64,000 bases of DNA from an uncultured Christensenellaceae bacterium (GTDB lineage: Bacteria; Bacillota; Clostridia; Christensenellales; Borkfalkiaceae): contig CAJUOI010000003.1 in the NCBI GenBank assembly GCA_910588615.1, positions 1 through 64,000 on the forward strand. The letters are read 5' to 3'. The position numbers and the translations under genes were made by a program. The notes below the pieces were generated by a model, which worked only from the letters and a program-made list of their open reading frames with translations, searched no databases and was not told the origin of the DNA. Below, piece by piece: positions 1 to 9,300 of this stretch (positions are counted from its first letter, which is position 1; every line of letters begins with the position of its first letter).

Positions 1-42
1 TTGCGATTTTAAGATTGAAACGATAGAACTGTAAATTTCAAT

Positions 43-639
43 TTATCTTTCTAAATATGTTGACAAAAAGTCGAGATTCCGTAAGGAGTCCCGACTTTTG
101 CTTTTACATTGATTTGACCGCTTTAATTCTAATTTAGATTTTGTGTGTCCATTTGCGTAAACTACATTGTGGCGCAACATATAGACTACTTCCGTACTAC
201 GCTTGCCGTGTTTATTTGCGTTGATGATTCTCTGTACCTTTTCAAAGGTTTCCTGTTCAACTATCTGCGGATACATATTATCAACTATCTCATCGCCGTG
301 CTTATATACGCCTAAATACTTTTGATTTTTGAGTATGTTGTAAACGGTATTCATCGCAAACGGTTTGCCTTTATACTGCTTGCCGTTCAAGGTCAACTGC
401 CGTATGATTTCTCTCACATAAACACCGCCCGCAAATTGCGTGTACATAAATCTCACGTTCTCGGCTCTCTCGTCGTCTATCACGACTTTCCGTCCGGCTA
501 TCTTATATCCATACGGAACGCCACCACCCTGATATAATCCTTTTAACCGTGTTTCCCGCATACCGCGCTTAACCTTTTGCGAAAGCTCGGCGGAGTAGTA
601 TTCTGCATAACTATCGAACGGTTTCCGCTTAAAAAACAA
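43..639 (-). pseudogene. Large serine recombinase remnant (middle part only)
   Basis: The frame encodes the segment that follows the catalytic domain in large serine integrases: the hinge and helix (SAELSQKVKRGMRE), the GGGVPYGYKI stretch and the Recombinase (PF07508-type) DNA-binding region to about residue 150. The N-terminal resolvase domain with its nucleophilic serine is absent, and the zinc-ribbon/coiled-coil C-terminus is replaced by about 40 unrelated residues that run through a terminator-like hairpin. The only start is a TTG inside the T-tract of the neighbouring gene's terminator and has no ribosome site. Inference: a dead fragment of an integrative element, fused at its 5' end to the terminator by deletion. 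Confidence 0.8.
66..99 (-). terminator. Intrinsic terminator-like hairpin
   Basis: Nearly perfect 15-bp inverted repeat (AAAAGTCGAGATTCC and GGAGTCCCGACTTTT) around GTAA, ending in T-runs on either strand. It lies inside the tail of the recombinase remnant, which suggests that tail is not genuine coding sequence. Confidence 0.6.
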
Positions 640-667
640 AGAAACTTATCCGCATCGGGATAAGCTT
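630..667 (-). terminator. Terminator of the FAD dehydrogenase transcript
   Basis: On the minus strand a 10-bp stem (AAGCTTATCC / GGATAAGTTT, one G-T pair) with a 6-base loop is followed by TCTTTGTTTTTT. It begins about 30 bases after the stop codon at 699. Confidence 0.8.
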
Positions 668-698
668 CTTTTCGTCTGCCGTCAGACCGTATAAAGTT

Positions 699-2090
699 TT
701 ACGCTAACCGTTCGGGAAGCGAACGCGAGGAAATTTTTGCGAGAATGTGCCGTGCCACGTGCACGCCGCTTGCGGACGCATGAGAAAGCGAATGGGTTAC
801 GCCGCTGCCGTCGCCGATCACGTACAGCCCCCCGTAACGGGTTTCGAGGTTTTCATCCGTTTCCACTTCCATATTGTAAAATTTGACCTCTACCCCGTAC
901 AGCAGCGTTTCGTCGTTCGCCGTTCCGCTTGCCACCTTGTCGAGAGCGTAGATCATCTCGATGATCCCGTCGAGAATGCGCTTGGGCAGAATCAGGCTCA
1001 AATCTCCGGGGGTGGCGCTCAGCGTGGGAACGACGAGATTTTCGTCTATCCTCTTCTGCGTGCTCCGCCTGCCCCTGACCATATCTCCGAACCGCTGGAC
1101 GATAACTCCGCCGCCCAGCATATTCGAAAGCTTGGCGATGCTTTCGCCGTAGCCGTTGCTGTCCTTGAACGGCTCGGAAAAATGCTTGGACACGAGCAGA
1201 GCGAAGTTCGTATTGTTCGTCTTGCGGCTCTCGTCCTCGAAACTGTGTCCGTTTACGGTAATAATACCGTTGGTATTCTCGTTTACGACGATGCCGTGCG
1301 GATTCATGCAGAACGTGCGCACCTTGTCCTCGTATTTTTCGGTGGTGTACACGATTTTGCTTTCGTACAACTCGTCGGTAATGTGCTCGAACACCTCCGC
1401 GTTCAGCTCCACCCTGACGCCGATATCCACGCGATTGGAATGCGTGGTGATGCCCAGCTTGCCGCATACCTGCTCCATCCATTTACTGCCGCTTCTGCCC
1501 GCAGACACGATGCAGTATCTGCACGAATAGCTTTCATCGGCAATCACTTCGAAGCCGTCGCCGCTCTTTCTTATTTCGTTGACGTGCGTATTGAAATAAA
1601 AGTCCACCTTGCTCTTCAATTCGGCGTAGAGATTGGTAAGCACGGTGTAGTTGATGTCCGTGCCCAGATGCCGCACCTTGGCGTTTAACAGGTTAAGCTT
1701 GTTCTGCGTGCAGATTTTATGGAAATCCGTGCCCGCCGTAGAATAGAGCTTCGTCTTGTTGCCGCCGTGCGACACGTTGATGCTGTCGACGTATTCCATG
1801 AGTTCAAGCGCGGTCTTTTTGCCGATATGCTCGTAAAGGCTTCCGCCGAAGTCGTTCGTGATATTGTATTTCCCATCGGAAAACGCGCCCGCGCCGCCGA
1901 AGCCCGACATAATAGAACAGGTCTTGCAACCCACGCAGGACTTTATTTTTTCGCCGTCGATGGGACATTTGCGCTTGGAAAGCTCGTTCCCTTCTTCGAA
2001 CACGGCAACCTTCAGCCCGCTGTCCTTCAGCTCGTACGCCGAAAATATCCCCCCGGGACCCGCGCCGATTATAATAACGTCGTAATTCAT
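699..2090 (-). CDS. FAD-dependent dehydrogenase (COG2509-like)
   Basis: A 463-residue flavoprotein. It opens with a Rossmann FAD-binding motif (IIIGAGPGG, residues 6-14) and has the second FAD motif near the C-terminus (YVIGDGSGVTHS). Residues 42-58 carry four cysteines (C42, C52, C55, C58) before a glycine-rich stretch, a hallmark of this dehydrogenase family and possibly a metal or redox site. The physiological substrate of the family is unknown. The start is ATG with GAGAGGTG upstream. It lies 10 bases after the upstream nucleotidase/kinase fusion, so the two form an operon. A cytosolic oxidoreductase role is inferred. Confidence 0.85.
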   Translation of the reverse strand: MNYDVIIIGAGPGGIFSAYELKDSGLKVAVFEEGNELSKRKCPIDGEKIKSCVGCKTCSIMSGFGGAGAFSDGKYNITNDFGGSLYEHIGKKTALELMEYVDSINVSHGGNKTKLYSTAGTDFHKICTQNKLNLLNAKVRHLGTDINYTVLTNLYAELKSKVDFYFNTHVNEIRKSGDGFEVIADESYSCRYCIVSAGRSGSKWMEQVCGKLGITTHSNRVDIGVRVELNAEVFEHITDELYESKIVYTTEKYEDKVRTFCMNPHGIVVNENTNGIITVNGHSFEDESRKTNNTNFALLVSKHFSEPFKDSNGYGESIAKLSNMLGGGVIVQRFGDMVRGRRSTQKRIDENLVVPTLSATPGDLSLILPKRILDGIIEMIYALDKVASGTANDETLLYGVEVKFYNMEVETDENLETRYGGLYVIGDGSGVTHSLSHASASGVHVARHILAKISSRSLPERLA

Positions 2091-2100
2091 AACGCACCTC

Positions 2101-3210
2101 TCAATCCGGATTGACCAGACTTACGATTTTTTCCACGACCGCCTCTACGTCGTCGCCCACGTTCACCTCCGCGTCGCACACTTCGCTGTTGCGGTACTCG
2201 AAATCGAGCGACATGATGCGCCGCGTCTTGTCGTCTAAACCGATGTCCCTGCCGATAATGCTCTTGATCGCTTCCGAACGCTCCCGATTGGTAAACACGA
2301 GCATGGCGCGGCGGCGGTACAGATTTTTCAGCGTAATCGCACCGCAGATGTCGATGGGAATGACGGCGACTGCGCCCCGTTCCACAATGGGAGCGATTTC
2401 CTTTTCGGAAGTGCCGAAGTGGTATCCGCTGTAAACGGTAGTTTCGATGTACCTGCCCTCCCTCATTTCGCGGATAAACTGCTCCTCGCTGATAAAGCGG
2501 TACGAATCCTCGCCTTCGCCCGCCCGACGGGGACGGGTCGTGGAGGTCAGCGGTTTTTCAAAGCCGTCCAGCTTGGTAAGTCCGCCCGCGATTTCCGTCT
2601 TGAACGAACCCGAAGGCCCCACCAAACAAAGTACGCCGCCGTCGGAAAGCTCGGGAAACTTTTCCGAAAAGGAATTTTGCACCATTTCGCAGAAGTGCAG
2701 GAAATCGTCGTAGCTGTTGACGGACAGCAAGCCCGAAAGCCCCGTATTCCAAGGCTTGCGGAAGAGCACGGGATACGCCGCGCGCGAGCTCGAAATGTTG
2801 TGTGCGCCGTCGTCGAGCATGATGTCGAGCGAAATGACGTCCTTGCGCGTTCCCATAATGATGTTCTCTGCGGAAATTTCCGGAAAGTCCTGAATCAACC
2901 GTTCCGCCCTCGCGCTCATACAGCACGCAGGCACGGCGGTGATAAAGAATACGTCCGCTATTTTGGAAAGCTTCCGCACGAATTCCTGTGCCCCTTCGGT
3001 GATCGGCTGTCCCCGCACGAATTCGGGATCGGAGTACAGGCGGATGCGCTCCCTGTCGCGCTCGCTTGTTCCGCCCCAATACCGGATATCCTCTATTTTG
3101 ATGGGCGGCTCGTCCGGATGACGGCGGTTGATGATCGACACCGCGTAAGAATTGCACTCGTAGAGCGTGTCGTCCACGTCGAGTCCGACGCGTATTCTGT
3201 ATTTCTTCAT
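2101..3210 (-). CDS. 5'(3')-deoxyribonucleotidase / guanylate-kinase-like fusion
   Basis: A 369-residue two-domain protein. The N-terminal half (about 1-180) is a HAD phosphatase of the NT5C deoxynucleotidase type, with the DVDDT nucleophile motif at residues 11-15 and a later LDIMLDDGAHN acidic motif. The C-terminal half (about 192-369) is guanylate-kinase-like: P-loop GPSGSFKT (198-205), TSTTRPRR, and HFGT. The P-loop has Phe where the usual GxGK glycine sits, so kinase activity is uncertain. A TTG-initiated extension to 3258 is possible, but the ATG at 3210 has GAGAGG seven bases upstream and begins right at the HAD fold. It is the first gene of an operon with the FAD dehydrogenase, transcribed from a consensus promoter. 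Confidence 0.8.
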   Translation of the reverse strand: MKKYRIRVGLDVDDTLYECNSYAVSIINRRHPDEPPIKIEDIRYWGGTSERDRERIRLYSDPEFVRGQPITEGAQEFVRKLSKIADVFFITAVPACCMSARAERLIQDFPEISAENIIMGTRKDVISLDIMLDDGAHNISSSRAAYPVLFRKPWNTGLSGLLSVNSYDDFLHFCEMVQNSFSEKFPELSDGGVLCLVGPSGSFKTEIAGGLTKLDGFEKPLTSTTRPRRAGEGEDSYRFISEEQFIREMREGRYIETTVYSGYHFGTSEKEIAPIVERGAVAVIPIDICGAITLKNLYRRRAMLVFTNRERSEAIKSIIGRDIGLDDKTRRIMSLDFEYRNSEVCDAEVNVGDDVEAVVEKIVSLVNPD

Positions 3211-3263
3211 CGTATGACCTCTCGCGCCCTCCCCCACGCTTATCGCGTTCGGGCGCAAATACC

Positions 3264-3292
3264 ATTATAATATATAACAACCGCGTTGTCAA
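3264..3292 (-). promoter_or_regulatory. Sigma-A-type promoter, minus direction
   Basis: On the minus strand TTGACA, a 17-base spacer, then TATAAT. It drives the fusion gene that starts at 3210. Its -35 box is 26 bases from that of the divergent promoter. Confidence 0.85.
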
Positions 3293-3318
3293 GCCCAAAA
3301 AAAGGCAAAAATCGGGGG

Positions 3319-3347
3319 TTGACAAACGGATAAACGTGTGATATAAT
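3319..3347 (+). promoter_or_regulatory. Sigma-A-type promoter, plus direction
   Basis: TTGACA (3319-3324), 17-base spacer, TATAAT (3342-3347). It drives the DHH-DHH-surE operon. Both boxes match consensus fully. Confidence 0.88.
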
Positions 3348-3382
3348 ATTTTACTAACGAATTTCACGGAGAAAGGAAAATC

Positions 3383-4324
3383 ATGTTCGAACAAGCTTTG
3401 GCATTGATCGGGGAATACGACAGAATTATCATACACCGCCACTCTTATCCCGACGGCGACGCTTTGGGCAGCCAACTCGGGCTTGCCGCACTCGTAAGGG
3501 ACAACTTCCCGCAAAAAGAAGTGTACGTCGTCGGCGACGACACGTCGCGCCTGTCCTTTATGAACGCCGTCATGGACGAGATTCCTGACGAATATTACGA
3601 AAACGCGCTCGCCGTCATCGTAGACTGCGGCGCCTCCCGCCTTATCAACGACGAGAGATACAAGCGCGCGGCAAAAACGCTGCGCATCGACCACCACCTC
3701 TACTGCGAAGAGATCGCCGACGTGGACATCGTGGACAGCTCGTACGAAAGCGCGAGCGGCATGGTTGCCATGTTCGCAAAGGAAAGCGGGTTAAAGCTCA
3801 GCCCCGCGTCCGCTACGGCGCTGTTTACGGGCATGGTAACGGACAGCGGCAGATTCGTTTTCGATTCCGTATCGGCGCGGACGTTCGAGCTGGCGGCGTT
3901 TTTAATGTCGCAGCCCATCGACACAGGCTCGCTGTACTACAACCTGTACGCCGAGGATTTTGCCGATATGATTGCAAAAGCCGACAATATGCACAAAATC
4001 AAATTCACGCCGAACAACGTCGCCTACATTTATACCGCGCAGGAGGATTTGGAAAACGGCGAAGCCGCGCACTCGGTTTCCCGAAAAATGGTGGGACTGA
4101 TGCGCGACATCAAGGGCGTATACGTGTGGGCTAACTTTACCGAAAGCGACGACGGCGTGCTTACGGAACTGCGCTCGAACCGCTGCAATATCAACCCCGT
4201 AGCGGTGAAATACGGCGGCGGCGGACACAAAAAGGCAAGCGGGTGCGTGGTAAAAGACAGGGCGGAGGCAATGCGTCTGCTTGCCGATTTGGACGCCGTC
4301 GTTGCGGAATACAAGGCGGAATAA
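3383..4324 (+). CDS. DHH/DHHA1 phosphoesterase, NrnA-like, copy 1
   Basis: A 313-residue cytosolic Mn-dependent phosphoesterase of the NrnA (oligoribonuclease / pAp phosphatase) family. The metal-binding motifs are visible: HRHSYPDGDALGS near residues 18-30, the RIDHH signature, and the C-terminal DHHA1 substrate motif GGGGHKKASG. Length is normal for the family. The start ATG follows GGAGAAAGG. Family members degrade 2-5-nucleotide oligonucleotides to mononucleotides and dephosphorylate pAp. It is the first gene of a three-gene operon with a paralogue and surE, which fits stepwise oligonucleotide to NMP to nucleoside conversion. Confidence 0.88.
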   Translation: MFEQALALIGEYDRIIIHRHSYPDGDALGSQLGLAALVRDNFPQKEVYVVGDDTSRLSFMNAVMDEIPDEYYENALAVIVDCGASRLINDERYKRAAKTLRIDHHLYCEEIADVDIVDSSYESASGMVAMFAKESGLKLSPASATALFTGMVTDSGRFVFDSVSARTFELAAFLMSQPIDTGSLYYNLYAEDFADMIAKADNMHKIKFTPNNVAYIYTAQEDLENGEAAHSVSRKMVGLMRDIKGVYVWANFTESDDGVLTELRSNRCNINPVAVKYGGGGHKKASGCVVKDRAEAMRLLADLDAVVAEYKAE

Positions 4325-4429
4325 CCGCTCCCCCGTTGCATTCCGCCTGCCGTTTCGATCATGCCGAACGAACATGCAGAATCCCGCAAACGAAGTCCGA
4401 ACCAAAAAAACGAAAACGGAAGTAAAATC

Positions 4430-5422
4430 ATGAACGAAGAAATCAAACGAAAAATTTTAGAAAAAATCGAGAGCTACGAAAAAATTATCGTATCGCGGCA
4501 CGTCCGCCCCGACGGCGACGCGATCGGTTCGACGAAGGGACTCGTGGAAATGCTGCGCGAAACCTATCCCGAAAAGCAGATTTATCTTTTAAACGAGGAT
4601 TATTCGGACTATCTCGCGTTTTTGGGCGGCGAGGACGAAATTGCGGAAAACGAAATCGATGCCGTATACGACGGCGCGCTGCAAATCGTAATCGACACGG
4701 GCACGGAAAACCGCATTTCCAACCGTAACTATAAAAAAGCGAAGGAACTGATAAAAATCGACCACCATATCGACGACAGACCTTACGGCGACGTCAGCTG
4801 GGTGGAGGACTTCCGCTCTTCCGCGTGCGAGATGATCGCCGATTTCTACGTAACCTTTCGGGATAGGCTGAAAATGTCGAAGCAGGCGGCAACCTACGTT
4901 TACTGCGGTATGGTAACGGACAGCGGTAGATTCCTCTACGACGGCGTTACGGGCGATACGCTGCGCCTTGCAGGCGCGCTGCTCGATTTGGGGATAGACA
5001 CCCAAACGCTGTACGCAAACCTGTATACGCAGGAATTTGAAGCGTTTCAGCTGAAATCCTACGTATACGACCATATCCGTATTACGCCGAACGGAGTTGC
5101 GTATATCCATATGGATGACGCGGCGCAGAAAAAGCTCAACCTTACTCTGGAAGAAGCAAGCAATACGGTCGGCGAGCTGAACCAAATCCGCGGCAGCCTG
5201 ATTTGGCTGGCATTTATCGACAATCAGGAGAAGTGTGAAATCCGCGTACGGCTGCGATCGCGTTTTTTGAGCATCAACGAGCTTGCCAACCGCTATCACG
5301 GCGGCGGACACGCGCAGGCGGCGGGCGCGACGGTGTATACCGAGGAAGAAATGCAGCGGCTCATCGAGGACGCAGATAAGCTGCTGGGCGAATTTAAAAA
5401 AGCAAACGGGGAAAAACTATGA
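4430..5422 (+). CDS. DHH/DHHA1 phosphoesterase, NrnA-like, copy 2
   Basis: A 330-residue paralogue of the preceding gene, clearly a tandem duplication that has diverged. It keeps SRHVRPDGDAIGS (22-34), KIDHH, MVTDSGRF (shared word for word with copy 1) and the DHHA1 motif GGGHAQAAG. An upstream frame gives an earlier ATG at 4361, but that stretch has no family similarity, whereas the ATG at 4430 has GGA eight bases upstream and aligns with copy 1. The stop codon overlaps the surE start by four bases (ATGA). Both copies keep their metal ligands, so both should be active; how they split substrates is unknown. Confidence 0.87.
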   Translation: MNEEIKRKILEKIESYEKIIVSRHVRPDGDAIGSTKGLVEMLRETYPEKQIYLLNEDYSDYLAFLGGEDEIAENEIDAVYDGALQIVIDTGTENRISNRNYKKAKELIKIDHHIDDRPYGDVSWVEDFRSSACEMIADFYVTFRDRLKMSKQAATYVYCGMVTDSGRFLYDGVTGDTLRLAGALLDLGIDTQTLYANLYTQEFEAFQLKSYVYDHIRITPNGVAYIHMDDAAQKKLNLTLEEASNTVGELNQIRGSLIWLAFIDNQEKCEIRVRLRSRFLSINELANRYHGGGHAQAAGATVYTEEEMQRLIEDADKLLGEFKKANGEKL

Positions 5423-6141
5423 AATTACTTATCGTAAACGACGACGGGATCAACGCCGAAGGCATCAGGCACTTGGTGAATTGGGCAAAGACGAAGGGCG
5501 AGGTAACCGTGCTTGCGCCCAAGGTGCAGCAAAGCGCGAAAAGTCATTCGATAGAAATACACGGTAAATACGAAGTAAAAAGGATCGACCTATTCGGAGG
5601 CGTGGAGGCGTACAGCGTCGATTCCACCCCCGCCGACTGCGTGCGCATCGCCGCGCTCGGAATGAAGAAAACGTTCGATCTGGTAATTTCGGGCATCAAC
5701 TGCGGCTTCAACCTCGGCGGCGACATCCACTATTCGGGTACCGTGGGCGCGTGCTTCGAGGCGGCGAAAATCGGCATGAAGGCTATGGCGGTTTCCGCCT
5801 GCTTTACCTCGTTTGAAAACGCAGTGAAGAACATCGACAGAGTGTTTGCGGAAATACAAAATAAAAGAATGTTCGACTTTGCGGATATTTTAAACGTGAA
5901 TTTCCCCGAAGCAGGCGATGAAATTTTAGTAACGAAAGTCGGTTCCGCGATTTACAGCGATCGGTTCGAGTTTTTGGAAAACGATATGGTAAAGCCGAAT
6001 TTGATTTGTCTTTACGACGGCTCGCGAAATCTGGAACTGGACACCGATGCCGTAATGACGGGGCATATTTCCATTACCCCTATCCGACGGGATCTGACCG
6101 ACCGCTCGGCGTTTGAATTGATCACGAAAAAGGTCGGATGA
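5419..6141 (+). CDS. surE: 5'/3'-nucleotidase SurE
   Basis: A 240-residue survival-protein SurE. The divalent-metal motif VNDDG is at residues 6-10 and the family block SGINxGxN is present, followed by HYSGTVGAC. SurE dephosphorylates 5'- and 3'-nucleoside monophosphates in the cytosol, and some members also cut short oligonucleotides or polyphosphate. It is coupled to the second DHH gene by a four-base overlap and is the last gene before a terminator. The pairing with two NrnA-like enzymes suggests an oligonucleotide-finishing operon. Confidence 0.93.
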   Translation: MKLLIVNDDGINAEGIRHLVNWAKTKGEVTVLAPKVQQSAKSHSIEIHGKYEVKRIDLFGGVEAYSVDSTPADCVRIAALGMKKTFDLVISGINCGFNLGGDIHYSGTVGACFEAAKIGMKAMAVSACFTSFENAVKNIDRVFAEIQNKRMFDFADILNVNFPEAGDEILVTKVGSAIYSDRFEFLENDMVKPNLICLYDGSRNLELDTDAVMTGHISITPIRRDLTDRSAFELITKKVG

Positions 6142-6158
6142 ACGTACGGCGCTTTCCC

Positions 6159-6188
6159 GCCTCCCCGATATGAAGGGGGGGCTTTTTT
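6159..6188 (+). terminator. Terminator after surE
   Basis: GCCTCCCC / GGGGGGC stem with an 8-base loop followed by TTTTTT, 18 bases after the surE stop. Confidence 0.75.
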
Positions 6189-6194
6189 CCTCGT

Positions 6195-6256
6195 CATTCG
6201 GAGGAGCCGCGCTTCCCCTTTGTCATTCAAAGGAGCGCGAAGGTGCGACGAAGAAT
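6195..6256. repeat. Dispersed GTCATTC...GACGAAGAAT repeat, copy A
   Basis: Contains GTCATTC twice (about 6194 and 6222), then GGAGCGCGAAGG and GCGACGAAGAAT. Related stretches occur at about 47.7 kb and 25.9 kb on the opposite strand. All three lie in or next to the ends of genes. Confidence 0.5.
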
Positions 6257-6262
6257 TAAAAT

Positions 6263-6294
6263 AAAAACAGCTTTCCTTTCGGAAAGCTGTTTTT
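6263..6294. terminator. Bidirectional terminator closing the nuclease-lipoprotein operon
   Basis: AAAAACAGCTTTCC, TTTC, GGAAAGCTGTTTTT: a perfect 14-bp inverted repeat with A/T flanks, active in principle on both strands. On the minus strand it follows the stop at 6318. Confidence 0.85.
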
Positions 6295-6317
6295 TAATTC
6301 ATGTGATTTCCGCTGAC

Positions 6318-9300
6318 TTATACTGCATCAGCCACGTAAACTACTTCGATAGCAGTAATTTTTACCTGACCGTTCGTTACAGTGCCCGTATTTCCGACAG
6401 AGAACGTTACGCTTGCTCCGTTTACCGCAACGTATTCCTCCGACGCATACTGCACAGTTTTATCCGCATTGGTTAAAACGCCAGTGTTCGAAATATTATA
6501 CGTAATCTTAACGTAAGCAATCTTATATCCCGTTGCCGCACTTACGGTAATCGTAGGATTTTCCTTTTGATAAGTACGCCATTCGGAACCACTGTCATAA
6601 TATTTACCGCTGTTGCTTCCGCCCGCAACAGCAACCGTTACGTTTGTATCAACCGTGAGACTTGTATATTTCGTGTCGTTCGTCCAATTGTTCGCCGTCT
6701 TGTAGTCGGCAATCGTTACGGAAGCAGTGATTGCGTCCGTGGGAATTACCACCTCGGCTTTCACGGTAACTTTAACCGTTTTGGTCTTGGTTACTTCGCC
6801 GCAGGTTACCGACAAAGTAAGAGTAATTTCGGTGTTTGCCGCAGGAAGCGTGGCAACGGTTAACTTACCCCCCCCCAGCGTTGCAACCGTAGTATCTTCC
6901 GCAAGCGCCCAGGAAAACGTTGCGCCGCTTACCTTAGATACGGGAAGAACCGTTTCACCCGCTTCTGTAATTGCGGGAAGCGTCGCGGGGACTCTTACAA
7001 GTGCAGCGTCAACGACCTCTGCGTCCGGTTTTTTAACGGGCTTTTCAATGAATGAAGGGTATTTAGTTGCAATCGTACTAAGCTGTTGCGCAGAAAGCGT
7101 TTTATATGTTCCGGAAGTTCCAAGGAAATATACGTCGTCATTGATTGCAAACGTAAATACTTTTAACGAATAGTCGTACTTCCAAACCGCATTGGTAGCT
7201 TCATCCAACAAAGCAATATTTACATGGGAGCCGGACATTACAAGCGCCAAGTACTTTTCACCGACTTTGAGAGTATGACCGCCCGTTACTTCCTCAACAA
7301 CAACATCCGCTGCGTCGTAATAATCTTCCGACATAGCGCCGTAGAAGCCGTCGAATTCACCCGTGTAATACAACTTTTTACCGTTATCGCCAAGTTTTTT
7401 CTGATCGAGCGCAAGCTTGTACGTACCGGTTTCAACGGGATCGATTTTGATAACTTTGAAATCGAATTCCTTAGGTTTGCTGGTTACCGTGCCGTAGGAG
7501 AACGTAGCCAGGAGTACTACGTTTCTGTCCGCCGTAAGGCTGGGCACGACTTCAATCTTGTTGCCGTTCAAAGTGATGCCATCAACGGGTTCTTTCAAAG
7601 CCCAGCTAATCGTTGCGCCGGGGTACTGTGCAACCCCCGTAGCCAACGTAACGCTGTCTACCGCAGTGGAATCCTGTTCCAATTCGAAATTGAATCTGAT
7701 ATTTGCCACGACCTGTTCATCGGTCATATTCTTGGAGTGCAAGGTGTGGTAGGTGCTGGTGCTGTAAACCACGTCGGCGCCGTCTTTTACGGTGTAGGTA
7801 ACCTTGATGCTTGCAATGTCCTCTACGCCCACGGTTACGGTGATTTTATCCGTTCCGATTGCTACCGTATCGGAATCGTGCAACAGCTCGTACTTGATCT
7901 CTACGGGCTTTTCCGACGCATCCGCATCCGTTCTCGTATACGACGTGGGAACGTTAAATTCCTTATCCGCAACAACGGTGTAACCCGCATTCGGCTTGAA
8001 GCAAACGTTTGCGTCGTCCGTAAAGGAAGTTACGCCGTTCGATTTGAATACCGATTGAACCTCGCGGATTGCGTTAAACACGTTTGTGTACATCTGGGCA
8101 ACAGACGTATCGACATCCGTTGCGTCCGCTGCTTTGGTAACGGTTACGTCCGCCGCCTTCATGGGCATAATCTGGAATCCCTTGAAGTTGCCAAGAATAC
8201 CCGTTACGCTGACGACGTCGCCCTTCGCAACCGTACTTTGCAGAGCGCACAAGCCTTCCCAAGTCGTATCGCCCGCCTTCGTCGCGTAAACGCCTTCCAT
8301 GTACTTGGAAACGCCGACCGCAACCTTGACGTTGCCCTTCTTTAAGGTGAACATCGTTGCGGTGTTCCCTGCCGTAGGAGCTTTGGATTCTACCGAGTCA
8401 ACAACCCAATTGGTGAGGGAAACGAGACGCGAGGTGTGATAGAGCGCCTCGGGCGTACCCGCCAACAAATCGTTGTCGATTGCGTAAACGGACTTGCTGA
8501 CGTCAATCGTTGCGGGAAGCGCGTTGCCTTCCTTATCCTTGGGATTCTCGTCCACGACGAGCGTGCCGCCCGCGTTCGTTTCCACCAAGCCGTTGTAATT
8601 GGTATTGGTGGTACCCGTAACGGTTACGTGAACGCCCGCTTTGAGTTTTGCGCCGTTTTCCTTGTCCGCCTTGACGCGGTAGAGGTAGTAGCCTGCGCAG
8701 AAGTCGTCGTCAACCATGTAGAGGGTTACGTTGCCGTAAGATTCGGAATACGCCGTACCGATCGCAACCACGTAGCCGCTCATCTTAATGGAAACGCCCG
8801 TGTTGTAGTACCAATAATCCACCTCTTCCTGATGCTCGCGCTCGAAAGAAACGGTTACGTCGTAATTGGGAACCTGCGTCTTTCCGTTATAGGAGAAGGT
8901 AGCAAAGAGTTTTACAACGGGGTTGAGGGAAGATTGCTTCACCCTGCAGATCACTTTTGCATCCTCTTTCTCGATTCTAATATAGTTTTTGTCCTCGTCT
9001 CTTTCCACCGCCCAATCGATCGTCGCCGTCTTGCCGTTGATCGTATAGGAGGTAGGAAGCTCGAAATCTTCGTAGACCGTCGCCTTATCCTGCGCAAAGG
9101 TAAATTTCTTTACGAACATGGAAACGTCCAAAGCCGCTACGGTTACGTTGAATTCCTTCATTTCCTTACCGCAAGCTACGGTAAGTTTCACGTTGGTCGT
9201 CTCGTCGCCGAGGATCACCTTGGCAAGGTAATCTTCCGCACGCTTTTCAACGGCAATCGCCTCCTCGTTGTCGGAAGTCCAGATTACCTCTTTGTCGCTC

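Noticed and set aside
2558..3697. Minus-strand open frame of 379 codons crossing the 3.3 kb divergent promoters
   Set aside because: It is out of frame with the fusion gene and covers two consensus promoters; the amino-acid pattern is not protein-like.
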